DNA of 64,000 bases from positions 124,001-188,000 of the forward strand of contig CAJXSK010000002.1 of assembly GCA_913061075.1 (NCBI GenBank), read 5' to 3'. The translations under genes were made by a program, and so were the position numbers. This DNA is from an uncultured Piscirickettsiaceae bacterium (GTDB taxonomy: Bacteria; Pseudomonadota; Gammaproteobacteria; Methylococcales; Cycloclasticaceae). Below the pieces are notes generated by a model. It was not told the DNA's origin, ran no database searches, and saw only the letters and a list, made by a program, of their open reading frames with translations. Of this stretch, positions 8,322-16,962 are shown piece by piece (the stretch's first letter is position 1; each line of letters starts with the position of its first letter).

Positions 8322-8756
8322 ATGACAGACTCATTAAAAATCGTATGCCCGCACTGTGATGCGGTCAATAAACTACCTGCTGATAAACTAAGCGCAGGTG
8401 GCAGCTGCGGTAAGTGTAAAAAGAAACTGTTTGCTGGGAAACCGGTAACGTTAGCGTCTGCTAATATACAAAGGCACCTAGAACAAAGCGATATTCCCGT
8501 GGTAGTGGATTGTTGGGCGGGTTGGTGTGGGCCGTGTAAGTCTTTTGCTCCCACGTTTAACCAGGCTGCTAAAAAGTTAGAACCTGCTTACCGTTTTGCT
8601 AAATTTGATACTGAAAAAGAACAGCGTTTAGCAACGCGTTTTAAAATTAAAAGTATTCCAACGTTATTGGTGTTTAAAAAGGGTAAAGAAGTGGCAAGAC
8701 AAGCAGGTGTGATGAGTTTGTCTCAGTTTCAAGCGTGGCTAAAACCGTACAGCTAA
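8322..8756 (+). CDS. trxC: Thioredoxin 2 (zinc-ribbon thioredoxin)
   Basis: A 144-residue cytoplasmic thioredoxin of the TrxC type. Its N-terminal extension carries two CxxC pairs, CPHC and CGKC (residues 8-11 and 30-33), which bind zinc in the family and are released on oxidation. The thioredoxin domain follows with active site WCGPC in CWAGWCGPCKSFAP and the cis-proline strand KSIPTLLVF. TrxC reduces protein disulfides, for example in ribonucleotide reductase and under oxidative stress. It is co-directional with the GIY-YIG gene, 51 bases downstream, and convergent with hslO. Together with hslO and msrA it makes a short block of redox-protection genes. Confidence 0.95.
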   Translation: MTDSLKIVCPHCDAVNKLPADKLSAGGSCGKCKKKLFAGKPVTLASANIQRHLEQSDIPVVVDCWAGWCGPCKSFAPTFNQAAKKLEPAYRFAKFDTEKEQRLATRFKIKSIPTLLVFKKGKEVARQAGVMSLSQFQAWLKPYS

Positions 8757-8761
8757 TAAAG

Positions 8762-9631
8762 TTAGTGCTTTAGCGCTGACCCGTTTGTATTGCCTTTATT
8801 CGCTAGTTGCTCAATGTCGATGGCATCAAATTGATAGTGTTTATTACAGAAGTCACAATCAGCCTCTATCACGCCTCTTTCTTTAATTAATGAGCGCAAC
8901 TCTTTAATACCAAGGGTTAATAAACTGGCTTCAACCTTTTGTTGAGAACAGTCACATTTAAATTCTACGGGTTGCGGGTCATACATTCGGACGCTTTCTT
9001 CATGAAATAGTCGGTGAATAACTTCTTCTGAATTAAGGTTAAGTAACTCATCATCTTTGACCGTGTTAGCAAGCATTTCAACGCGCTCCCAATCCACCTG
9101 CTTACCATCATGTTCGGGTAATTCTTGTAGCATCATGCCAACGGCTCGTTCATTATTAACAGCAAACCAAAGGCGTGTTTTAAGTTGTTCAGACTGCGTA
9201 AAATAAGCCTGCAAAGCATCAGATAAAGATTCGCCCTCCAAACTAACAACCCCTTGGTAGGCTTTTCCTTTAGTGGGTTTAATGGTCATTACCAGAACGC
9301 CATCACCAAATAAGCCTGTTAAGTTGTCTTTAGGCACATCACCTTCCCAATGCGCTAAGCCACGTACAGCTTGTTGGTCGTTTGCTTGGGCGACAAGCAT
9401 GCTAATGGGGCCATTGCCACGAATTTGCATAATCAGGGAGCCATCAAACTTTAAGGTGGCGGATAACAGTAATGACGCTGCTAATGCTTGGCCTAATTGA
9501 TCAGCAACTACCGTTGGGTAGTTGTGCAATTCTAGCGCTGCTTGAAAGCTGGTATCTAAGGATGCTATTTCACCGCGTACGCCGAGGTCTTCAAAAAGGA
9601 AACGGAAAAGTTGGTCTGTGTTGGTTGTCAA
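8762..9631 (-). CDS. hslO: Redox-regulated holdase chaperone Hsp33
   Basis: A 289-residue Hsp33. It binds zinc through four C-terminal cysteines when reduced and becomes a holdase chaperone under oxidation with heat. The cysteines are visible as CDC (within EFKCDCSQQ) and CDFC near residue 260, the family's C-x-C and C-x2-C arrangement. The N-terminal domain starts FRFLFEDLGVRGEIASLDTSF, and the GNGPISMLVAQANDQQAVRGLA block is typical. Its stop is six bases from that of the convergent trxC. It is divergent from msrA across a 128-base region that contains a perfect palindrome. Confidence 0.96.
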   Translation of the reverse strand: MTTNTDQLFRFLFEDLGVRGEIASLDTSFQAALELHNYPTVVADQLGQALAASLLLSATLKFDGSLIMQIRGNGPISMLVAQANDQQAVRGLAHWEGDVPKDNLTGLFGDGVLVMTIKPTKGKAYQGVVSLEGESLSDALQAYFTQSEQLKTRLWFAVNNERAVGMMLQELPEHDGKQVDWERVEMLANTVKDDELLNLNSEEVIHRLFHEESVRMYDPQPVEFKCDCSQQKVEASLLTLGIKELRSLIKERGVIEADCDFCNKHYQFDAIDIEQLANKGNTNGSALKH

Positions 9632-9711
9632 AATAAAGGCTCTTTTTCAATTATGAATATAGTTTAAAGAAAAATAGGCATCAGTAATGAATATAAATTT
9701 CCTGTTGCTTG

Positions 9712-9725
9712 GTAATCAAGATTAC
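9712..9725. promoter_or_regulatory. Palindrome between hslO and msrA, candidate operator
   Basis: A perfect inverted repeat, GTAATC-AA-GATTAC, lies in the divergent intergenic region, about 35 bases before the msrA ATG. Its position between two oxidative-stress genes suggests an operator. I cannot match it to a known regulator, and a chance palindrome of six-base arms is possible. Confidence 0.3.
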
Positions 9726-9759
9726 ACTGATGGTACGAGTAGTTTAATGCAAAGTAATT

Positions 9760-10392
9760 ATGTTTAATGATAAATCTGTTTTACCAACGAAAGAAAACGC
9801 GTTGCCAGGGCGTGATGAAGCCATGCGCGTGCCGAGCTCTCATCATGTTAACCGTGGTCACCGTTTAATAGAACCTTTTCCAGAAGGTTACAAAACAGCA
9901 GTGTTTGGTTTGGGCTGTTTTTGGGGGGCGGAGCGTAAGTTTTGGCAGTTGGAAGGCGTGTATTCCACAGCTGTTGGTTACGCGGCTGGTTTTACCCCTA
10001 ACCCAACGTATGAAGAGGTGTGTTCTGGGCAAACGGGGCATAATGAGGTGGTGTTGGTGGTGTATGACTCTTCGGTTATTTCGTATTCCGGTTTATTAAA
10101 AACATTTTGGGAATCACATAACCCAACGCAAGGAATGCGGCAGGGAAATGATTCAGGGACTCAGTATCGGTCGGGTATTTATTATTCGATGGATGATGAG
10201 GCTGTTTTAGCAGAGCAAACACGTGATGCGTTTCAGCAGCTATTGCATGAGTCTGGTATGGGTGATATTACGACGGAGATTTTGCCGGTGCCTACTTTTT
10301 ATTATGCTGAACATTATCATCAGCAGTATTTGGCTAAGAATCCGGATGGATATTGTGGTTTGGGGGGGACAGGTTTATCACTAACTAGCTAG
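9760..10392 (+). CDS. msrA: Peptide methionine sulfoxide reductase MsrA
   Basis: A 210-residue MsrA that reduces the S-diastereomer of methionine sulfoxide in proteins. The catalytic [13 protein letters not shown] motif lies near residues 50-62, followed by [12 protein letters not shown]. The conserved [37 protein letters not shown] and [11 protein letters not shown] blocks follow. The roughly 40-residue N-terminal extension and a C-terminal glycine-rich CGLGG stretch with a second cysteine resemble the longer E. coli-type enzyme, in which C-terminal cysteines resolve the disulfide. There is no signal peptide, so it is cytoplasmic. It is convergent with the PAS-GGDEF gene, 14 bases away. Confidence 0.96.
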   Translation: MFNDKSVLPTKENALPGRDEAMRVPSSHHVNRGHRLIEPFPEGYKTAVFGLGCFWGAERKFWQLEGVYSTAVGYAAGFTPNPTYEEVCSGQTGHNEVVLVVYDSSVISYSGLLKTFWESHNPTQGMRQGNDSGTQYRSGIYYSMDDEAVLAEQTRDAFQQLLHESGMGDITTEILPVPTFYYAEHYHQQYLAKNPDGYCGLGGTGLSLTS

Positions 10393-10406
10393 AGATGCTA
10401 GGCGGG

Positions 10407-11768
10407 TTAGACGACTCTATTTCTACCTAATTCTTTGGCTTTGTATAAGGCATGATCTGCAGCTTTAATAAGAATGCTTTCGTCAAATTGGCCAGTTTCT
10501 GGCGTGATGGTTGCTAAACCTATACTAATGGTGACTCTGTCTGCAGCGCTATTGCCGGAATGTTTCCAGTTTATATCGTATACAGCTTTTCGAACGCGCT
10601 CTGCAATGACGTATGCACCACCTTTGTCCGTTGCGGGTAAGATGATAGTGAATTCTTCCCCTCCGTAACGTGCGGCTAAGTCTGATGGGCGAAGGCATTG
10701 GCCACTGATTGTTTCGGCAACAGCTACTAAGCAATCATCACCTGCTTGGTGTCCGTAGACGTCATTAAATTGTTTAAAATGGTCGATGTCCATAAACAAC
10801 AATGAAACAGGCTTTTTATTGCGCTGGGCGAGGCTCCAATCGCCTTTTAACCGTTCGTCAAAGGCACGTCTATTTGCTAAGTTTGTGAGGCCGTCATATT
10901 GAGCCATGCGTTCAAGCTTTTCTTGTGATAATTTTGACTCTGTCATGTCGCGAAGCGACTCTATGACTGCGATCATGTTGCCTGCAGGGTCATGGATAGG
11001 CGCTGCATCAATGGCTAAATAAAAATGACCGGGTACATTCGGTATTTGACACCAATTTTCCACATGCAAACTGGTTTGCTTATCGCCATTATCGTTGTTT
11101 TCTAAATAGAGCTCATTTATCTCCTCGGTTTTATTCTTAACAACAAGGTCAGCTAAGCAATCTCTTTGTTCATCATAAAAGGCTTGCCAGTGATTTTTTG
11201 TACCAATGAGTGTTTCAGCTTTTACATTGGTTAGTACTTCACAGGCTTTGTTCCAAATGATGACTTCTCCTTCGGCACCCAATACAAAAGTGGGTGTTAC
11301 ATGATCTTGCATTAAGCGGTTTAAATTTTCTTGTGCGCGTTTTTGTTCGGTGATGTCTCTAATGGTTTCAACAACAGCAATAACCTGACCTTCCGAATTA
11401 TGGATAGGCCCTGCGTCTATAGATAAGTAAAAGTGGCCAGGTATTTTAGGAATTTCACACCAGTTTTCAGCATGAAAACCAAATTCCGTGTCATCAGAAT
11501 GGGTTTTATATAATTCGTTTAGTTCTTTTGTTTTTCCTTTAACGACAAGGTCCGCGAGGCAATCTCTTTGTTCATCATAAAAGGCTTTCCAATGATTTTT
11601 AGTACCAATAATCTCGCTAGCTTTAACATTGGTTAGGCGTTCACAAGCATTATTCCAAATGATCACGCTGCCTTTTGAATCTAAGACGAAGCTAGGTATC
11701 ACCAACTGACTCATCAGTGGTTCAAGAAGCTGATTGTCTTGTATCGCCAGAGCGGTTTCATTGCTCAT
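10407..11768 (-). CDS. PAS-PAS-GGDEF diguanylate cyclase
   Basis: A soluble 453-residue signalling protein. Two PAS domains (about residues 10-140 and 145-280) are followed by a GGDEF domain (about 290-453). The GGDEF active site is YGGEEF and the Mg-binding MDIDHFKQFND is present, so the cyclase should make cyclic di-GMP. The two PAS domains are near-copies of each other: both contain GTKNHW, FYDEQRDCLADLVV and PGHFYL. This indicates an intragenic tandem duplication. No membrane segment is visible, so the PAS domains should sense a cytoplasmic cue, possibly redox or a ligand. The inner ATG is preferred over one ten codons upstream because GAGAAAA precedes it. Confidence 0.9.
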   Translation of the reverse strand: MSNETALAIQDNQLLEPLMSQLVIPSFVLDSKGSVIIWNNACERLTNVKASEIIGTKNHWKAFYDEQRDCLADLVVKGKTKELNELYKTHSDDTEFGFHAENWCEIPKIPGHFYLSIDAGPIHNSEGQVIAVVETIRDITEQKRAQENLNRLMQDHVTPTFVLGAEGEVIIWNKACEVLTNVKAETLIGTKNHWQAFYDEQRDCLADLVVKNKTEEINELYLENNDNGDKQTSLHVENWCQIPNVPGHFYLAIDAAPIHDPAGNMIAVIESLRDMTESKLSQEKLERMAQYDGLTNLANRRAFDERLKGDWSLAQRNKKPVSLLFMDIDHFKQFNDVYGHQAGDDCLVAVAETISGQCLRPSDLAARYGGEEFTIILPATDKGGAYVIAERVRKAVYDINWKHSGNSAADRVTISIGLATITPETGQFDESILIKAADHALYKAKELGRNRVV

Positions 11769-11857
11769 AATTTTTCTCGTCAAAATACGTTTAACCATAA
11801 ATTATAAGAGTAGCAAAATCTAAGGATGTTACTTGATCGCGTGCGATAAGCCTTAAA

Positions 11858-12550
11858 TCAAATGGGCCCAGCTATTTTTGGTAAGGTCCAGTGAATGGGG
11901 GTTTTGTTGTGTTGTTTTAGATATGTGTTGGTTTTACTGAAGTGCTTACAGCCCAAAAAACCCCGATGTGCAGATAAGGGTGATGGGTGTGGAGCTTTAA
12001 GCACTAAGTGTTGTTGAGTATTTATTTGGGCACCTTTTTTTTGCGCATAGTTTCCCCAAAGCAGGAAAACAACGTGTTCGTTTTGCTCAGCTACTGTTTG
12101 GATTACTTTGTCGGTAAAAGTTTCCCAGCCTTTTCCTTGGTGCGCATTTGGTTTGTTGTATTCTACGGTCAGGACGCTGTTGAGAAGTAATACGCCTTGT
12201 TTCGCCCAACTTTCTAAACACCCATGTACAGCGTAAGGGATACTTAAGTCAGCCTGGAGTTCTTTGAACATGTTGCGCAATGATGGCGGGATGCCAACAT
12301 CAGGTTGAACAGAGAAGCATAATCCGTGCGCTTGATGTGGTTGGTGATAGGGGTCTTGTCCAAGGATAACTACTTTTACTTCGTCTAAAGGCGTAGCTTC
12401 AAGTGCATGAAACCAGTTTGATGAATGCGGGTAAATGGTTTTTTGTTCGTTTTTTTCTAGCCTCAGAAATTCTTTAAGCGCGAGCATATACGGCTGTTCT
12501 AGTTCCTCATCTAAAAAGGGTTTCCAGCTTTTAGCATTAGACAGTGGCAT
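11858..12550 (-). CDS. ung: Uracil-DNA glycosylase, family 1
   Basis: A 230-residue family-1 uracil-DNA glycosylase, which removes uracil from DNA to start base-excision repair. The water-activating motif [18 protein letters not shown] and the DNA-intercalation motif [11 protein letters not shown] are both complete, as is [10 protein letters not shown]. The start is placed at [13 protein letters not shown], where the family normally begins. A TTG 17 codons upstream would lie inside the neighbouring gene. The gene starts four bases after the stop of the ADP-ribosylglycohydrolase-like gene, so the two are probably co-transcribed. Confidence 0.96.
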   Translation of the reverse strand: MPLSNAKSWKPFLDEELEQPYMLALKEFLRLEKNEQKTIYPHSSNWFHALEATPLDEVKVVILGQDPYHQPHQAHGLCFSVQPDVGIPPSLRNMFKELQADLSIPYAVHGCLESWAKQGVLLLNSVLTVEYNKPNAHQGKGWETFTDKVIQTVAEQNEHVVFLLWGNYAQKKGAQINTQQHLVLKAPHPSPLSAHRGFLGCKHFSKTNTYLKQHNKTPIHWTLPKIAGPI

Positions 12551-12554
12551 GTGG

Positions 12555-13601
12555 CTATTGTATTTGGTTGGCCAGCTTTTCTGCGCGACCAAGTAATGCA
12601 CCAGAGTCTTCTAGCCCATCAATAAAACGTTGAGGAATGCCTTGTATACCAACTTGTGCACCAACGAGTGCGCCAGTTAACATCGCACGCGCCATGTTTT
12701 GGCCACCACCATTAATGGCGTGTAATACAGCGTTTTCGAAATCATCGGAATAACGTGCGGCTAAATAATAACAAGCGGGGAATTGATGGTAAACAGCGCA
12801 AGGCATTCCATAAACCAATGACACTTTCCATGCGGGTTGAATTAAATCTTCATGTGCTGCGCGAGCAATGCTAGAGGGTGTTAAAAGGGCGTCTGGTGAA
12901 GCAAATGTGCCGGCACCTGATGGCTTGCTGCCGGGTTTTGTCATCGCATGAAATGGCAGTTGTTGGTTGCCAACCAGTTGCATTAACTTACCAGATAGTT
13001 CTTCGTCTAACGGGTGGCCTTGAACTAGCATACCTAGAATAGCGCCGTAGGCTACAGTCATTGCGTTAATGGTTTCATCACATTGGGTCAGCATGGTGTT
13101 GCTTGAAATGCTACGGGCTAATTCTTGAGGGGCATTAGCATAACGCACCGCTAGCGACAAAATACGTTCGGCAGCTTCGGTATTATCGGTAAAACCTGCT
13201 ACTTCACCCCATGGTTTAAGGTGTTGTGTTCTTAGCGCCCATGATTCTCGTATTGATTGGCTAGTGAATCCACCGGGGCCAACATTGGGTGTGCCATCCA
13301 GTAGGGGGAAAAGGTCATTATCCAAAAGCTGGCAAAAGTCTTCTTCGTTGTATTCGCCATTAACCAACATAGAGTCGATTAGCATGTTTAGGATTAAACC
13401 GGATTGTGATTGTTGACCTGCTTTCATGCCGCCGTGATAGCGAGTGGGTTGAGGGTCGGTGTAATCGCTTATCCAATCTCCGTAGTGTTTGCGTTGTTCA
13501 TCTAAGTCATAAAACCAATGCGGGCCTAATCCTAAGGCATCACCAATGTAGGCACCCATGATGGCGCCTATTGCACGCTCTTGTTGGCTAATGTTGGACA
13601 T
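12555..13601 (-). CDS. ADP-ribosylglycohydrolase-fold protein with degenerate metal motifs
   Basis: A 348-residue protein of the DraG/ADP-ribosylglycohydrolase fold, recognised by [20 protein letters not shown] (residues 12-31) and the all-helical C-terminal half ending in GALVGAQVG. Catalytic members bind two metals through a TDDT-type motif and a GGD-x-D-T motif. Here the equivalent places read KAGQQSQSG (about residues 61-69) and GGGQNMARA near residue 300. The usual aspartates are therefore missing. It may bind ADP-ribose or another ligand without hydrolysing it, or use a different mechanism. The first GDALG aspartate is retained. It precedes ung by four bases, which hints at a DNA-repair or ADP-ribose link, but this is inference. 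Confidence 0.75.
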   Translation of the reverse strand: MSNISQQERAIGAIMGAYIGDALGLGPHWFYDLDEQRKHYGDWISDYTDPQPTRYHGGMKAGQQSQSGLILNMLIDSMLVNGEYNEEDFCQLLDNDLFPLLDGTPNVGPGGFTSQSIRESWALRTQHLKPWGEVAGFTDNTEAAERILSLAVRYANAPQELARSISSNTMLTQCDETINAMTVAYGAILGMLVQGHPLDEELSGKLMQLVGNQQLPFHAMTKPGSKPSGAGTFASPDALLTPSSIARAAHEDLIQPAWKVSLVYGMPCAVYHQFPACYYLAARYSDDFENAVLHAINGGGQNMARAMLTGALVGAQVGIQGIPQRFIDGLEDSGALLGRAEKLANQIQ

Positions 13602-13680
13602 ATTTTCTCCTGATTAGGTTTTTATTGTTATATCACTTTGTTGAGTTGTGTGCATCACCTTAGAGACGGCTTAAGTTCTC

Positions 13681-13689
13681 TGGTAAAAT
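13681..13689 (+). promoter_or_regulatory. Extended -10 promoter of ttcA
   Basis: TGGTAAAAT is an extended -10 (TG-N-TAAAAT) ending six bases before the ttcA ATG at 13696. A transcript starting about seven bases downstream would begin at or next to the start codon, and no ribosome binding site is visible upstream. No clear -35 is present. Confidence 0.4.
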
Positions 13690-13695
13690 ACGGCG

Positions 13696-14559
13696 ATGAC
13701 TAACATTGATAAAACAAAACTTAGGTTTAATAAACTGCAAAAGCGCTTACGGCGTGAAATGGGGCAGGCGATTGCAGACTATAATATGGTTGAAGAGGGT
13801 GACCGTATTATGGTGTGTTTGTCGGGTGGAAAAGACTCGTACACGATGTTAGATATCTTATTAAACCTGAAACATAATGCGCCGATTAACTTTGAAATAT
13901 TGGCGGTTAATTTGGATCAAAAGCAACCTGGGTTTCCAGAACATATACTGCCTGAATATCTTGAATCGATTGGTGTGCCTTATCATGTAATTGAGCAGGA
14001 TACTTACAGTGTGGTGAAGCGTGTTATTCCTGAAGGGAAAACAACTTGTGGTTTGTGTTCAAGAATGCGCCGTGGTGCCCTGTACGCGTATGCTGAAGAA
14101 AACGGATACAATAAAATTGCATTAGGCCACCACCGAGATGACATTGTAGAAACGTTCTTCATGAATATGTTCAATGGCGGGCAACTTAAAGCGATGCCAG
14201 CTAAATTAAAAAGCGATAACGGCAAACATATTGTGATTCGTCCTTTGGCGTATGCACGAGAAAAAGACATCGCTGAGTTTTCTGGGCTTAAAGATTACCC
14301 GATTATTCCGTGTAATTTATGTGGTAATCAGGAAAATTTACAACGGGTTCAGATGAAGAAGATGTTAAACCAATGGGATAAAGCGTTTCCCGGTCGCGTT
14401 GAAACAATATTCAATAGTTTAAAAAATATACGGCCGTCGCAGCTATTGGATAAAAACTTGTTTGATTTTGAGGCGCTGACACAAACAGATGTTGAACCCC
14501 CACGTGAAAGAGTGGTTGCTCAACCCATTATTTTTACACCAACGAAAGTGAGTCATTAA
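13696..14559 (+). CDS. ttcA: tRNA 2-thiocytidine(32) synthetase TtcA
   Basis: A 287-residue PP-loop ATPase that thiolates cytidine 32 of several tRNAs using an iron-sulfur cluster. The ATP motif [10 protein letters not shown] (about residues 44-53) and the paired cysteines CGLC (near 116) and CNLCG (near 207) are the family hallmarks. The N-terminal [20 protein letters not shown] aligns with other TtcA proteins, which supports the chosen ATG. The start lies immediately downstream of an extended -10, so the message may be leaderless. plsB begins on the base after the TAA stop. Confidence 0.96.
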   Translation: MTNIDKTKLRFNKLQKRLRREMGQAIADYNMVEEGDRIMVCLSGGKDSYTMLDILLNLKHNAPINFEILAVNLDQKQPGFPEHILPEYLESIGVPYHVIEQDTYSVVKRVIPEGKTTCGLCSRMRRGALYAYAEENGYNKIALGHHRDDIVETFFMNMFNGGQLKAMPAKLKSDNGKHIVIRPLAYAREKDIAEFSGLKDYPIIPCNLCGNQENLQRVQMKKMLNQWDKAFPGRVETIFNSLKNIRPSQLLDKNLFDFEALTQTDVEPPRERVVAQPIIFTPTKVSH

Positions 14560-16962
14560 ATGGTTGGGTCTTTTTTCTTACGTTGGATATTATCTTTCTG
14601 GGTAAAAGTAAAAGTTTTGCCTAGTGACGGCGAACGCCTGAATGCATTGAAGGGTAAAAAAGTCTGTTACGTGATGTACAGTGATGTGTGTTCTAAACAG
14701 GTGGTGCTTGAGCAAACATGTAGGGATTTAGGGTTACCCTTACCATCCGCTGGTGTGCAGTGGAATGGTGGTGAAGAAAAGCTGGCTGTTTTTGTTTTAA
14801 ATAGAATAAAAAACTTATTTTATGATCCAGCACCAGAACGGTTAAAAAGATTGGTAGATTCAGTGGTTTCAGGCGATTGTGATGACGTGCTGATTGTTCC
14901 AGTGTCTGTTTTTTGGGGCAGATCGCCGAGAAAGTCAGATAGTTTATTAGGTAGCTTGTTTACTGATGGCGGTTTTAAATCGAATATAGTGTCTCGCTTT
15001 TTTGCCATCTTGTTCAATGGGCGACAAACCATTTTGCGTTACAGCGAACCAGTTTCACTTAAGGCGTTGGTTGAGGAAGATCAAACGGCATCATTTTTAA
15101 CGCGAAAACTTTCGCGTGTTTTACGTCTGCACTTTGCAAGAACGCGTTTAGCCACGATTGGCCCTGACCAGCAAAAACCAAAAAACTTAGCCAATGAATT
15201 AGTCCAACAACCTCTAGTTCAAAAAGCCATTGAACGTGAAGTAAGGGTTAAGAAAGTGTCGGAGAAAGACGCTAACAGTCAGGCAAGAGAGTACGCTCAA
15301 GAAATAGCGGCTGTTATAAACATTCGAGCAACTATTTTGCTCGAAAGGTTGCTGAGTAAGTTGTGGAACAAGTTATACGACGGTATTGTTTTACATCACT
15401 TTGACCGGACAGAGCGTTTATCACGAGAACATCAAATTGTGTACGTGCCGAGTCATCAAAGCCATATGGATTATTTGTTATTGTCCTATGTGTTGTTTGA
15501 TAAAGGCTTAGCTCCGCCTCATGTGGCAGCAGGTATCAATTTAAACCTTCCCATCGCCGGACCATGGATTAGACGTTGTGGGGCCTTTTTTATTCGCCGT
15601 ACGTTTAAAGGTAATGTACTGTACGGGGCAGTATTTGAAAGTTATATGGAGTATTTGGCAAGTAATGGTACAGCCGTTGAATACTTTGTAGAGGGTGGGC
15701 GAAGCCGTACCGGTAAAAAGCTTAAAGCAAAGCCCGGCCTGCTGGCAATGAGTGTTCGTAGCTACCTGCGCAACCATAAACGGTCAGTTGTTTTTGTGCC
15801 GGTTAATTTTGCTTACGAAAAACTGGTTGAAGGGGAAACCTATATTAATGAGTTAAGCGGTAAGCCGAAAAAATCAGAATCTGTGATGGGCGTTTTACGC
15901 TCTATTAAGGGGTTAAAAGAACATTTTGGTGAAGTTCATGTGAATTTTGGTTCGCCGCTTATGTTGGATCAACTATTAGATCAACAATCGCCTGATTGGC
16001 GCCGTGATGAATTGGCAGACAAACAAGAATGGGTGCCTAATGTTGTCTCTAAGTTGGGCCAACAGATTATGGCGGGCATCAACCAAGCGACACATGTGAA
16101 TTCGGTAAGCTTGTTGGCGATAACGATGTTAAGTACGCCGAAGCAGACGATCGCTGAAAGTGATTTGATTGCACACTTGAACCTTTATTTAGCGTTATTA
16201 AAAGCAGTTCCATATTCAAAAGATATCACTGTGACCGATATGAGCGGGCAAGAAATTATTGCCTATGGTGAGGAATTTGGGCTTATTCAGCGCCATTCAC
16301 ACCCGATGGGTGACATCATGTGTGTGGATCCGCACCAGGCAATATTGATGACGTATTTCCGAAATAATGTCGTGCATTTGTTCGCGTTGCCGTCGTTCAT
16401 TGCGTGTTGTTTTATAAGCAATACCACGTTACATAAAAAACAAGTCATCCACTGGTTTAAGTTGGTATACCCCTTCTTAAAAGCGGAACTGTCTATGCAC
16501 TGGAATACTCGGCAACTGACAGCGGTAACGAATAAGACGCTGAGTTGTTTAGTGGATGAAGGATTGATTGAGCAGCAAGGCGAACTGCTTACAATGGTAC
16601 AAAGCGATGTGATGCGGGTAACAGCCCTTTCCAAAGGGGTGTTGTTGAGCCTAGAGCGTTATTATTTGACGGTTGTGATACTGAAAACTAAGGGTGAAGG
16701 TGTATTGTCTCGAGTGGAATTAGAAAAACTGTGTAGTCAGGTAGCGGAACGTTTATCTATGTTGTACGAGCTCAATTCGCCAGAGTTTTTTGATAAGGCC
16801 TTGTTCAAAGGGTTTATTGAAATGCTTTATGACCAGAAAATCATTTGGGCAGATAAAAAAGGTAAGTTAACGTTTGGTGATGCTCTAAATTCTATTATTG
16901 ATGACGCAGGCTTGGTGTTGAGTCACCAAATTAGGCGAAGTGTTCATCAGCTCGTTAAGTAA
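14560..16962 (+). CDS. plsB: Glycerol-3-phosphate 1-O-acyltransferase PlsB
   Basis: An 800-residue membrane-associated acyltransferase that makes lysophosphatidic acid, the first step of phospholipid synthesis, at the inner membrane. The acyltransferase core carries the catalytic HQSHMD (H-x4-D) in VPSHQSHMDYLLLSY, then GAFFIRRTF and the substrate-binding FVEGGRSRTG, followed by VFVPVNFAYEKLVEG. Length and architecture match gammaproteobacterial PlsB (about 800-830 residues). It directly abuts ttcA, with no intergenic base, so the two are co-transcribed. Its last eight bases overlap the convergent TraB-family gene. Confidence 0.96.
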   Translation: MVGSFFLRWILSFWVKVKVLPSDGERLNALKGKKVCYVMYSDVCSKQVVLEQTCRDLGLPLPSAGVQWNGGEEKLAVFVLNRIKNLFYDPAPERLKRLVDSVVSGDCDDVLIVPVSVFWGRSPRKSDSLLGSLFTDGGFKSNIVSRFFAILFNGRQTILRYSEPVSLKALVEEDQTASFLTRKLSRVLRLHFARTRLATIGPDQQKPKNLANELVQQPLVQKAIEREVRVKKVSEKDANSQAREYAQEIAAVINIRATILLERLLSKLWNKLYDGIVLHHFDRTERLSREHQIVYVPSHQSHMDYLLLSYVLFDKGLAPPHVAAGINLNLPIAGPWIRRCGAFFIRRTFKGNVLYGAVFESYMEYLASNGTAVEYFVEGGRSRTGKKLKAKPGLLAMSVRSYLRNHKRSVVFVPVNFAYEKLVEGETYINELSGKPKKSESVMGVLRSIKGLKEHFGEVHVNFGSPLMLDQLLDQQSPDWRRDELADKQEWVPNVVSKLGQQIMAGINQATHVNSVSLLAITMLSTPKQTIAESDLIAHLNLYLALLKAVPYSKDITVTDMSGQEIIAYGEEFGLIQRHSHPMGDIMCVDPHQAILMTYFRNNVVHLFALPSFIACCFISNTTLHKKQVIHWFKLVYPFLKAELSMHWNTRQLTAVTNKTLSCLVDEGLIEQQGELLTMVQSDVMRVTALSKGVLLSLERYYLTVVILKTKGEGVLSRVELEKLCSQVAERLSMLYELNSPEFFDKALFKGFIEMLYDQKIIWADKKGKLTFGDALNSIIDDAGLVLSHQIRRSVHQLVK

